From Gemmatimonadota bacterium (lineage in GTDB: Bacteria; Gemmatimonadota; Gemmatimonadetes; Longimicrobiales; Gaopeijiaceae), in NCBI GenBank assembly GCA_015492755.1, contig WGEM01000454.1, forward strand, positions 1 to 11,667: a stretch of 11,667 bases of DNA. Reading direction: 5' to 3'. Position numbers and translations under genes: made by a program. Below, one piece after another: positions 1-8,820 of the stretch (within the stretch, counting starts at the first letter, position 1; each line of letters starts with the position of its first letter). The notes beneath the pieces were generated by a model. The model was given only the letters and a program-made list of their open reading frames with translations. It did no database searches and was not told the DNA's origin.

Positions 1-563
1 CGGTATGGGATGGAGCGGAAGACGTAGCCGCAGCCCTCGCAGCGCGCGCGCCCCCGCCAGGCCGAACTCCCGAAACGGAGCCACCGGGCGGCGTCGGCCA
101 CGGACTCGGGCATGTGCTCCATGATGAACCAGGTGGCCACGAAGGTCATCCCTCCCGTGGTGAGCCCGCTGATGGCCACCGCGCCCGCCGCGACCCCACC
201 GGCCAGCGCCAGCTTGCGGTACTGCTTCCGGCGGGCGGTGAGTTCCTGTCCGTAGCGCCACCACGCCTCCTCCCGAAGGCTGGCGCCCCCCACCCGTACG
301 ACCTCCAGCGGTCCGTACTGAAAGAGCGCGATGTTGTCGGTCTGCGACAGGAGCCTCACCCGGTCGCGGGTAAGCCGCTCCAGATCCTCCAGCACCTCCC
401 AGCGCTCCTCGATGGGCACCAGCGACCACCGCTTGCACACCCGGCACACCACCCAGAGGCGGCCGCGGCCCGGGTCGTAGGCGATGCGTCTCCCGTGGGG
501 GAACCGCTCCAGAACTTCGTTGGCCTCGAAGGGCGCGGCGCAGACCAGACAGCGAGTGAACAC
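1..563 (-). CDS. Hypothetical membrane protein with three CxxC pairs (3' end outside the window)
   Basis: This open frame of 187 codons reads leftward from a GTG at 563-561 to the window edge without a stop. The start is supported by a GGAGG seven bases upstream (571-575 on the + strand). Two cysteine pairs near the N-terminus, C5-x2-C8 and C40-x2-C43, look like a zinc ribbon. A charged stretch follows, possibly a coiled coil (about 50-75). One hydrophobic segment lies at about 118-148, broken by glycines, so it is one long or two short membrane spans. A third pair, C175-x2-C178 in a CEGCGY context, begins what may be a second metal knuckle whose partner is beyond the window. Codon use matches the neighbours, with G/C at most third positions, which supports a real gene. 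I do not recognise the family. It is divergent from the pabA-like gene, so shared function is not implied. Confidence 0.72.
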   Translation of the reverse strand, partial: MFTRCLVCAAPFEANEVLERFPHGRRIAYDPGRGRLWVVCRVCKRWSLVPIEERWEVLEDLERLTRDRVRLLSQTDNIALFQYGPLEVVRVGGASLREEAWWRYGQELTARRKQYRKLALAGGVAAGAVAISGLTTGGMTFVATWFIMEHMPESVADAARWLRFGSSAWRGRARCEGCGYVFRSIPY

Positions 564-721
564 GGCCGCTCCTCCGTCCTCTCCGGTGGTCGAGTGGTGC
601 CGGGTGAGGTACCCCGGTCCGGCGGCGCGCGTGCCGGTGGGCGTTTCACCACCCGGGGCGCACCCGCCATATTGTGCCTCACTGTGCCTCCGAGGTCCCG
701 TCCCCCTCTACGGTCCACCGT
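564..721. promoter_or_regulatory. Divergent intergenic region with a weak candidate promoter for the pabA-like gene
   Basis: This is the only gap over 100 bp and it separates divergent genes, so promoters for both should lie here. For the rightward gene the best match I see is TTTCAC (644-649), an 18-base spacer, then CATATT (668-673), the only AT-rich patch in the region. Both hexamers match the sigma-70 consensus poorly. CCGGGT (600-605) and ACCCCGG (611-617) could form a small stem-loop. No long inverted repeat stood out as an operator. Confidence 0.3.
571..575 (-). promoter_or_regulatory. Ribosome binding site of the leftward CxxC gene
   Basis: GGAGG on the minus strand lies seven bases before the GTG at 563-561. 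It is what decides that start, since no ATG is present near the N-terminus of this frame. Confidence 0.6.
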
Positions 722-1300
722 ATGCTTCTCGTCATCGACAACTACGACTCCTTCACGTACAACCTGGTGCAGTTCCTGGGCGATCTGGGCGCCGATCCGG
801 TGGTGGTTCGTAACGACGAGCGCACCCTGGAGGAGCTGGAGGCGATGGGCCCTGAACGCATCGTGGTCTCGCCGGGGCCGTGCACGCCCGCCGACGCGGG
901 GGTCAGCGTGGAGGCATTCCGGCGCTTCGGCGCCCGCGGCGTCCCCATGCTGGGCGTGTGCCTGGGGCACCAGGCGCTGGGGGAAGCCTTCGGGGGCCGC
1001 ACGGTGCGGGCGCGGCGGGTGATGCACGGCAAGACCGGCCCGGTGCGCCACAACGGAGAGGGCCTCTTCGCCGGTGTGCCCAGCCCCTTCCAGGTGGCGC
1101 GGTACCATTCGCTGGTCACCGACGCGGACGCGCTCCCCCCCGAGCTGGAGCCGGTGGCGTGGAGCACGCATCCCGCGGACGAGGGGGAGGTGCAGGCCAT
1201 GCGCCACCGGGCGCTTCCCCTCTGGGGCGTGCAGTTCCATCCCGAGTCGCTCTTCAGCGCACACGGGAAGACGCTCCTGGCCCACTTCCTGGCGCTGTGA
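722..1300 (+). CDS. pabA: Glutamine amidotransferase, PabA/TrpG type (aminodeoxychorismate or anthranilate synthase component II)
   Basis: This 192-residue class I amidotransferase has the family's usual length. It hydrolyses glutamine and passes ammonia to a chorismate-using partner (PabB for folate, TrpE for tryptophan) in the cytoplasm. The N-terminus LLVIDNYDSFTYN is diagnostic. The oxyanion-hole region reads SPGPCTP. The nucleophile is C80 in GVCLGHQ, and the catalytic His and Glu are H173 and E175 in FHPES. The HGK and RYHSL motifs typical of PabA/TrpG are also present. I chose ATG 722 because the conserved fold starts there. An in-frame GTG at 674 would add 16 unconserved residues. There is no good Shine-Dalgarno before either. 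No trpE/pabB, trpD or pabC lies nearby, so sequence alone does not separate folate from tryptophan use, and the enzyme may serve both. The stop overlaps the next start by 4 bp. Confidence 0.9.
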   Translation: MLLVIDNYDSFTYNLVQFLGDLGADPVVVRNDERTLEELEAMGPERIVVSPGPCTPADAGVSVEAFRRFGARGVPMLGVCLGHQALGEAFGGRTVRARRVMHGKTGPVRHNGEGLFAGVPSPFQVARYHSLVTDADALPPELEPVAWSTHPADEGEVQAMRHRALPLWGVQFHPESLFSAHGKTLLAHFLAL

Positions 1301-3387
1301 GGGACGGCCCCGACACCGCGCGACGGACGGCGCTGCTGGAGCTCGTGGCGGCGTCGTCCGCGGCGCTCCTCCAGGAGCTGGCGCTCATCCGGTGGCTCCC
1401 GGCGGAGGTGCGCGTCCTGGGCTATTTCCCCAACCTCGTGCTCATCGCCGCCTTTCTGGGCCTGGGCGTGGGGAGCCTGCGCGCCCGGGACCGCTCCTGG
1501 CTCGTGCTCTGGCCCGTGCTCCTGGTGGTTCTGACGGGCTCGGCGCTCCTCCTGGGCCGCGTCGCCTTCACCGCGGAAGGCGTCACGGAGCACCTCTGGC
1601 TCCTCTACGAAGACCTTCCGCCGGACGCACCTGTGGTGGAGGGCGTGCGCCTTCCCGTGGTGATCCTCTTCCTCCTCACCGCGCTCTCGTTCGTCCCCCT
1701 GGGCCAGATCATCGGGCGTCGCCTTCAGACCTTCGCGGCCTCCCGGGATGCGCTCCACGGGTACGCCGCCGACCTGGGCGGCTCGCTGGCCGGCGTGGTC
1801 CTCTTCGCCCTGGTCTCCTACGGCTCGCTTCGCCCCGTCTGGTGGTTCGCCCCCTTCCTGGCGGTGGGTCTCGTCTTCTACCGCAGGCGGCCCGGCCTCG
1901 CCGCAGGGCACGTGGCGGCGGCGGTGGTGGTGGTGGCGTTGCTGGTGCGCAGTGACGACGCGGATCTCTACAGCCCCTACTACGCACTCACGGCGGTGGG
2001 GGTGGAGGGCCTCCCGGATGTCCGCATTCGTGCCAACGGGTCGCTCCACCAGGTGGCCGCCGACATGACGGCGTACGACATCGATCTGGAGTGGCGCCGG
2101 AGGGCGCTGGACGGCTACCGAATCCCCCACCGCGCGCTGGGGCGCCCCATCCGGCGGGCGCTGGTCCTGGGGGCCGGCACCGGAAACGACGTGGCGGTAC
2201 TCCTGGACAGCGGCGCCTCCGAGATCCACGCCGTGGAGATCGACCCCGGCATCATCCGACTGGGTCGCGACGTGCATCCCAATCATCCCTACGCCGATCC
2301 CAGGGTGCGCGTGCACAACACCGACGCCCGGACCTTCCTGCAGCACACCGACGAGACCTTCGACCTCATCGTCTTCGGGACGCTGGACTCCATGACGCGC
2401 CTCTCGGCGCTCTCCAGCGTCCGGCTGGACAACTTCGTCTACACCCGCGAGGCCATCCGGGCGGCCCGCGGGCGCCTCACCGACGACGGCGGACTGGCGC
2501 TCTACTTCATGGTGGGCGAGCCCTACATCCACCGGCACCTTGTGGGACTCCTGGCGGACGCCTTCGGACGGGCGCCGGCGGTGGTGCAGGGCTCGTTCTC
2601 CATGTTCAACACCGTCTACATGGCGGGGCCCGCCTTCCTGCGCCTCCCCCGTCGGGCGGTGGACGTGGAGGTGGCGGAGGAGGCGCGTGCGGGAGCCGTG
2701 GATCTACCGGGAGATGACTGGCCCTACCTCTACCTCCCCGAGCGCGGCGTCACGCCCTTCTACGCCGGGACGCTCCTCCTCCTGGCGCTCCTGGCGGCGG
2801 GTCTCCTGGCGGCAGCCTCGCCGGCGGTGCGCGCCGCGCCGAAGCGCCCGGGCTCCATCGACGTGGAGATGGTCCTCTACGGTGCGGCCTTCCTCCTCAT
2901 GGAGACCAAATTCGTCACCTCCATGAACCTTCTCTGGGGCGCCACCTGGCTCACGTCGGCGGTGGTCTTCGGCGCGGTCCTGGCCACCATCCTGGGGGGT
3001 ACGCTCCTCCGGTCGGCGCGTCCGGGCATCTCGTGGACCGCGGCGGGCCCGGGCCTGGTCCTCTCGCTCCTGGTGGTCTACGCGGTCCCGGTCCACGCCC
3101 TGGCACTCCCGTCCGCTGCCGCCCGCCTGGCGGCCAGCGCGCTGTACGTGGGTCTTCCCGTCTTCTTCGCCTCACTCTGCTTCGCCGACCGGTTCGCGGC
3201 GCGACCGTCTCTGGACGCCGCCTTCGCGTGGAATCTGGTGGGGGCGGTGCTGGGCGGCCTCCTGGAGTTCCTCTCCATGACGCTGGGCTTCCGCGCCCTC
3301 ACTCTGGTGGCGCTGGCTGCCTACCTCCTGGCCTTCCTCACTGCGCTCCGCGCGCGGGCGTTGACCCTCGGCCCCGCCTCGCGGTAG
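1297..3387 (+). CDS. Multi-spanning membrane protein with a spermidine-synthase-like domain
   Basis: This 696-residue protein has three parts. Residues 1-217 hold about seven hydrophobic spans. Residues 218-487 are a soluble Rossmann domain of the spermine/spermidine synthase family: VLGAGTGND at 290-298, the acidic VEIDPG (E314, D316) and NTDAR (D343). Residues 488-692 hold six or seven more spans. The catalytic loop of true aminopropyltransferases (DxxDP) reads FGTLDS at 360-365. The first Asp is replaced by Gly and the Pro is missing, so polyamine synthesis is doubtful. A SAM-type nucleotide may still bind. Similar SpeE-like membrane fusions are widespread and mostly uncharacterised. GTG 1297 was chosen because it overlaps the pabA-like stop as GTGA and the hydrophobic N-terminus begins right after it. 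The frame is open further upstream, but there it only shadows pabA. There is no local Shine-Dalgarno, so translation is probably coupled to pabA. Function unknown. Confidence 0.8.
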   Translation: MRDGPDTARRTALLELVAASSAALLQELALIRWLPAEVRVLGYFPNLVLIAAFLGLGVGSLRARDRSWLVLWPVLLVVLTGSALLLGRVAFTAEGVTEHLWLLYEDLPPDAPVVEGVRLPVVILFLLTALSFVPLGQIIGRRLQTFAASRDALHGYAADLGGSLAGVVLFALVSYGSLRPVWWFAPFLAVGLVFYRRRPGLAAGHVAAAVVVVALLVRSDDADLYSPYYALTAVGVEGLPDVRIRANGSLHQVAADMTAYDIDLEWRRRALDGYRIPHRALGRPIRRALVLGAGTGNDVAVLLDSGASEIHAVEIDPGIIRLGRDVHPNHPYADPRVRVHNTDARTFLQHTDETFDLIVFGTLDSMTRLSALSSVRLDNFVYTREAIRAARGRLTDDGGLALYFMVGEPYIHRHLVGLLADAFGRAPAVVQGSFSMFNTVYMAGPAFLRLPRRAVDVEVAEEARAGAVDLPGDDWPYLYLPERGVTPFYAGTLLLLALLAAGLLAAASPAVRAAPKRPGSIDVEMVLYGAAFLLMETKFVTSMNLLWGATWLTSAVVFGAVLATILGGTLLRSARPGISWTAAGPGLVLSLLVVYAVPVHALALPSAAARLAASALYVGLPVFFASLCFADRFAARPSLDAAFAWNLVGAVLGGLLEFLSMTLGFRALTLVALAAYLLAFLTALRARALTLGPASR

Positions 3388-3444
3388 CTTTCATGGCGTG
3401 AATTTTGCAAAGAAATCGCGCATCCCTGCCCCCGGAAGGGCGTC
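3388..3444 (+). promoter_or_regulatory. AT-rich gap before kdsB, possible operon promoter
   Basis: This 57-bp gap contains an AT-rich island (about 3389-3416) in otherwise very GC-rich sequence. TTGACC at 3361-3366, inside the preceding gene, lies 18 bases before TAGCTT (3385-3390), giving a good -35 but a poor -10. I infer that the kdsB-to-rpoN run starts transcription around here. The exact promoter is not resolved. Confidence 0.3.
3434..3440 (+). promoter_or_regulatory. Ribosome binding site of kdsB
   Basis: GGAAGGG lies four bases before the TTG at 3445. It supports this rare start codon, which gives an N-terminus of normal length for the family. Confidence 0.55.
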
Positions 3445-5885
<2,441 letters not shown>

Positions 5886-5908
5886 GATCCCGGACGGGTG
5901 CCGTCGAG

Positions 5909-6718
5909 GTGTTCGAGCGCTTCACCCTGGTGGCGGGACCGTGCGTCCTGGAGGACGACGAACTCAACCTGAGCGTGGCCCGCACGCTGGCGGGGCTCGC
6001 GGCCCGCCTTAGCCTCCCGGTGATCTTCAAAGCCTCCTTCGACAAAGCGAACCGCGCGCGCCTGGAGGCGCCCCGCGGTCCCGGCCTCGCCGCCGGTCTG
6101 GCGCGGCTCCGCAGGGTGCGCGACGAGACGGGGCTGCCCCTCCTCACCGACATCCACGCGCCCGCTCAGGCCGAAGCCGCCGCGCAGGTGGTGGACGTCC
6201 TCCAGATCCCCGCCTTCCTCTGCAGGCAGACCGACCTCCTGGTGGCGGCGGGCCGGACCGGCAAGCCGGTGAACATCAAGAAGGGGCAGTGGATGGCGCC
6301 GGAGGCAATGGCCCACGCGGTGGAGAAGGTGCGCGCCTCAGGCTCGCCCGAGGTTCTGGTGACGGAGCGGGGCACCTTCTTCGGGTACGGCGACCTCGTG
6401 GTGGACATGCGGAGCTTCGCACGCGTCCGCGCGGCAGCCGGATGCCGCGTGCTCTTCGACGGGACCCACGCCGTGCAGCGGCCCGGTGCCGCGGCGGGCG
6501 CCAGCGGCGGCGACCGGGAGCACACGCCGGCGCTGGTACGGGCGGCGGTGGCGGCGGGGTGCGACGGCCTCTTCCTGGAGGTGCACCCCCGTCCGGAACG
6601 TGCGCCCTCCGACGCGGCCACCATGCTGCCGCTGGACCGCCTGGGCCCGCTGGTGGAGGCGGCGCTCCGGATCCGGGAGGCCGCCGGGGCGGACGGCGTG
6701 GGAGGCGCGACGCCGTGA
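5909..6718 (+). CDS. kdsA: 3-deoxy-8-phosphooctulonate synthase (Kdo-8-phosphate synthase), metal-dependent type
   Basis: KdsA condenses arabinose-5-phosphate with PEP to Kdo-8-phosphate. The protein has 269 residues, normal for the family. Diagnostic stretches are FKASFDKANR, DIHAPAQAE, QIPAFLCRQTDLL, NIKKGQW and TERGTFFGYGDLVVDM. The metal ligands known from the Aquifex enzyme (Cys, His, Glu, Asp) are all present as C12 in AGPCVLE, H187 in GTHAVQ, E224 in FLEVHP and D235 in PSDAA. This places it in the metallo class rather than the metal-independent E. coli class, which has Asn in place of the Cys. The start is GTG 5909, the only start codon in frame after the pyrG stop, with a weak upstream GACGGG. 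The stop overlaps kdsC as GTGA. The C-terminus after about 255 is a short Gly/Ala tail. Confidence 0.95.
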   Translation: MFERFTLVAGPCVLEDDELNLSVARTLAGLAARLSLPVIFKASFDKANRARLEAPRGPGLAAGLARLRRVRDETGLPLLTDIHAPAQAEAAAQVVDVLQIPAFLCRQTDLLVAAGRTGKPVNIKKGQWMAPEAMAHAVEKVRASGSPEVLVTERGTFFGYGDLVVDMRSFARVRAAAGCRVLFDGTHAVQRPGAAAGASGGDREHTPALVRAAVAAGCDGLFLEVHPRPERAPSDAATMLPLDRLGPLVEAALRIREAAGADGVGGATP

Positions 6719-7281
6719 GCGGGGGCGCGAATCGCATCCCGGAGACGCTGGCGCGGCGCGTGCGGCTGGTGGTGCTGGACGTGGACGGCGTTCTCACCGA
6801 CGCGGGGATCTACGTGGGCACCACCACGTCCGGCGAGCGGGTGGAGCTGAAGCGCTTCGACATCCAGGACGGCATCGGGATCAAGATGCTCCAGTGGGCG
6901 GGGATCGAGGTGGCGCTGGTCTCGGGTCGGGTCTCGGAAGCCACGCTCCTCCGCGCCCGCGAACTGGGTGTGATGGAGTGCCACCAGGTGCCCAACGCCT
7001 ATAAGCTCCGCGTGGTGGAAGACCTGCTGGAGCGCAAGGACGTGGCGTGGGAGGAGGTGGCGATGCTGGCCGACGACATCCCCGACCTGGCGGTCCTGAG
7101 GCGGGTGGGTCTCAAGGCCGCGGTGGCCAACGCCACCCCTCCGGTGGCGGCGCTGGCGGAGTGGCGCACCACGCGCCGCGGCGGACACGGCGCCGTCCGC
7201 GAGTTCTGCGAGGCGCTGCTGGAGGCGCGGGGCGAGCTGGAGGGTGTCATCCGGCGCTACGAAGAGGAGCGAAGCCGGTGA
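6715..7281 (+). CDS. kdsC: Kdo-8-phosphate phosphatase (HAD superfamily)
   Basis: KdsC hydrolyses Kdo-8-phosphate to Kdo and phosphate. The 188-residue protein has the compact, capless HAD layout of the family, whose members act as tetramers. HAD motif I is LDVDGVLTD with nucleophile D22 and acid/base D24. Motif II is VSGR, motif III the Lys in NAYK, and motif IV ADDIPDL, where most relatives have GDD. The C-terminal GGHGAVRE element, which reaches a neighbouring active site in known KdsC, is present. GTG 6715 overlaps the kdsA stop by 4 bp and has GGGAGG at 6700-6705, nine bases upstream, so the start is well supported. The position between kdsA and kdsD fits the pathway exactly. I see nothing broken. 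Confidence 0.94.
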   Translation: MSGGANRIPETLARRVRLVVLDVDGVLTDAGIYVGTTTSGERVELKRFDIQDGIGIKMLQWAGIEVALVSGRVSEATLLRARELGVMECHQVPNAYKLRVVEDLLERKDVAWEEVAMLADDIPDLAVLRRVGLKAAVANATPPVAALAEWRTTRRGGHGAVREFCEALLEARGELEGVIRRYEEERSR

Positions 7282-8252
7282 GGGCGCTGGACGACGCGAC
7301 GCTCCTGGAGGAAGGCCGCCGGGTGCTGCACCTGGAAGCGGAGGCCGTGGCCCGCCTCGCCCGGCGGCTCGACGCCGGCTTCGCGGCGGCATGCCGCCTC
7401 CTGGCGGAGGCGCGGGGCAGGGTGGTGGTGTGCGGCATGGGAAAGTCGGGCCACGTGGCGCGCAAGATCGCAGCCACCCTCACGTCCACCGGGACCCCCG
7501 CCACCTTCCTCCACGCCGCGGAGGCACTCCACGGCGACCTGGGCATCGTGGGACCCGACGACGTGGCGGTCCTGGTGTCCAAGTCCGGGGCGGGCTCCGA
7601 GCTTCAGCAGCTCCTGGCGCACATGGCGCGTCTGGGCGTCCCGGTGGTGGCCATGACCGGCGAGCCCTCCTCGCCGCTGGCGCGGGACGCCACGGTGGTC
7701 CTGGACTGTTCGGTGCCGGAGGAAGCGTGCCCCTGGGACCTGGCGCCCACCAGCTCCACCACCGTCACGCTGGCTCTGGGCGACGCGCTGGCGGTGGCGG
7801 TGCTGCAGCTCAGGGGCTTCGACGCCGCCGACTTCGCCGCCCTGCATCCCGGCGGAACCCTGGGAACCAAGCTCAGCGTCCGTGTAGGAGACGTGATGAT
7901 TTCGGACGCACTGCCCACCCTGGGCCCCGACGCCCGCCTTCGTGACGCCATCGCGCCGCTGGCGCACCTGCGCGGCACCGTGGCCGTGGTGGACGGAGCC
8001 GGGCGGGTGGTGGGTGTACTCACCGCCGGCGACCTCACCCGGAGGATGGAGGCCGATCCCGGCTTCCTGGAGGTCCCGGTGCGCGAGGTGATGAACCCAC
8101 ACCCCAAGCGCGCCCGGGCGGATGAGCTGGGCTCGGCGGCGGTACGCCGGATGGAGGAGCACGGAATCATGGCGATGCCTGTGGAGGACGCCGACGGACG
8201 CCTGGTGGGCATGGTCCACCTGCACGACCTGATGAGATCTGGAGCGGTCTGA
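7278..8252 (+). CDS. kdsD: Arabinose-5-phosphate isomerase (KdsD/KpsF family)
   Basis: The enzyme interconverts ribulose-5-phosphate and arabinose-5-phosphate, the first step of Kdo synthesis. At 324 residues it matches the family. A sugar isomerase (SIS) domain spans about 30-195 with CGMGKSGHVARKIAATL and LHGDLG. The four catalytic residues known in E. coli KdsD (K59, E111, E152, H193) are all found at a constant offset of minus three: K56, E108, E149 and H190 in the LHPGG motif. Two CBS repeats follow (about 205-260 and 270-324), possible nucleotide sensors; VGDVM and VREVM open them. GTG 7278 overlaps the kdsC stop as GTGA, and GAGGAG at 7264-7269 lies eight bases upstream. The name kpsF is used for capsule-linked copies. 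Here the Kdo/LPS context favours kdsD. Confidence 0.94.
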   Translation: MRALDDATLLEEGRRVLHLEAEAVARLARRLDAGFAAACRLLAEARGRVVVCGMGKSGHVARKIAATLTSTGTPATFLHAAEALHGDLGIVGPDDVAVLVSKSGAGSELQQLLAHMARLGVPVVAMTGEPSSPLARDATVVLDCSVPEEACPWDLAPTSSTTVTLALGDALAVAVLQLRGFDAADFAALHPGGTLGTKLSVRVGDVMISDALPTLGPDARLRDAIAPLAHLRGTVAVVDGAGRVVGVLTAGDLTRRMEADPGFLEVPVREVMNPHPKRARADELGSAAVRRMEEHGIMAMPVEDADGRLVGMVHLHDLMRSGAV

Positions 8253-8253
8253 G

Positions 8254-8817
8254 ATGGAGCGAGGATGGCTGTGGACGCGCCTCGGCGTGAGCGCGGTGCT
8301 GCTGGCGACGGGACTCGCGGCGTGCGAATCGGAACAGCCGGTCCCCATCGCGTCGCCGGAGCTCCGCGAGATCGGGGCCGACAACGTGGTCTTCGGGATG
8401 GTGGCGTTCATGACCTCCCGGGGCATCCGCGAGGGCAGGGTGGAGGCGGACACCGCCTTCATGTTCGCCGACTCCGCGAAGGTCTTCCTCCGCCGCATGC
8501 GCATCACCTTCTACAACGAGAACGGAACCGCCCGCGCCACGGTCACCGGCGCGTCGGGGGAGTGGGACCAGAACACCGACCGCATGACCGCCCGGGGGGA
8601 CGTGGTGCTGGTGGTGCACGAGGACGGCCGCCGCATCGAGAGTCAGGAGCTCCACTACGATCCCAACCGCGACCGCATCTGGAGTGACTCCGCCACGGTT
8701 CAGATCCTCCCCGACGGCACGGTGACCCGCGGTTCGGCCTTCGAGTCGGACCTGGAGTTCCGAAACGTGCGGATCCGGAGCATCCGGGGCCGGGTCATCG
8801 GCAGGGAGGAGGACTGA
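8254..8817 (+). CDS. lptC: LPS export protein LptC, predicted lipoprotein
   Basis: LptC links the inner-membrane LptB2FG extractor to the periplasmic LptA bridge and accepts LPS from LptF. The 187-residue protein starts with a basic/aromatic n-region, a hydrophobic core and the lipobox LAAC with C24, so it looks like a lipoprotein; E. coli LptC instead keeps an uncleaved transmembrane helix. From about residue 38 on, beta-strand repeats of LptC type follow: ATVTGASGEWD, MTARGDVVLVVHEDGRRIES, ELHYDPNRDRIWSDSATVQI, then the closing FRNVRIRSIRGRV. Identification rests on these patterns and on position just before lptA and lptB. The ATG start has GGAG at 8241-8244, nine bases upstream, one base after the kdsD stop. 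E25 rather than Asp follows the lipidated Cys, so inner-membrane retention cannot be assumed from the enterobacterial rule. Confidence 0.85.
   Translation: MERGWLWTRLGVSAVLLATGLAACESEQPVPIASPELREIGADNVVFGMVAFMTSRGIREGRVEADTAFMFADSAKVFLRRMRITFYNENGTARATVTGASGEWDQNTDRMTARGDVVLVVHEDGRRIESQELHYDPNRDRIWSDSATVQILPDGTVTRGSAFESDLEFRNVRIRSIRGRVIGREED
8804..8812 (+). promoter_or_regulatory. Strong ribosome binding site of the LptA-like gene
   Basis: GGGAGGAGG lies eight bases before GTG 8821, inside the end of lptC. The spacing favours GTG 8821 over the in-frame GTG 8827, two codons later. Confidence 0.65.
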
Positions 8818-8820
8818 CCC

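Noticed and set aside
600..617. CCGGGT/ACCCCGG stem-loop as a terminator
   Set aside because: Short imperfect stem without a T-run, between divergent genes where no terminator is needed; could be chance at this GC content.
114..1022. Rightward open frame of 302 codons
   Set aside because: It runs antisense to the CxxC gene and out of frame with pabA; low-complexity Pro/Arg/Gly product.
356..1285. Leftward open frame of 309 codons across the divergent intergenic region
   Set aside because: It overlaps pabA antisense and reads the CxxC gene in the wrong frame; the GTG-563 frame is the coherent one.
1912..1938. GGC/GTG triplet run as a possible microsatellite
   Set aside because: It encodes the Ala/Val stretch of a membrane span in the SpeE-like protein; short and expected from GC-rich codon use.
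742..2538. Long leftward open frame of 598 codons, rich in His, Arg and Gly
   Set aside because: It lies opposite the pabA-like and SpeE-like genes, has low-complexity composition and no recognisable domain; a typical shadow frame in GC-rich DNA.
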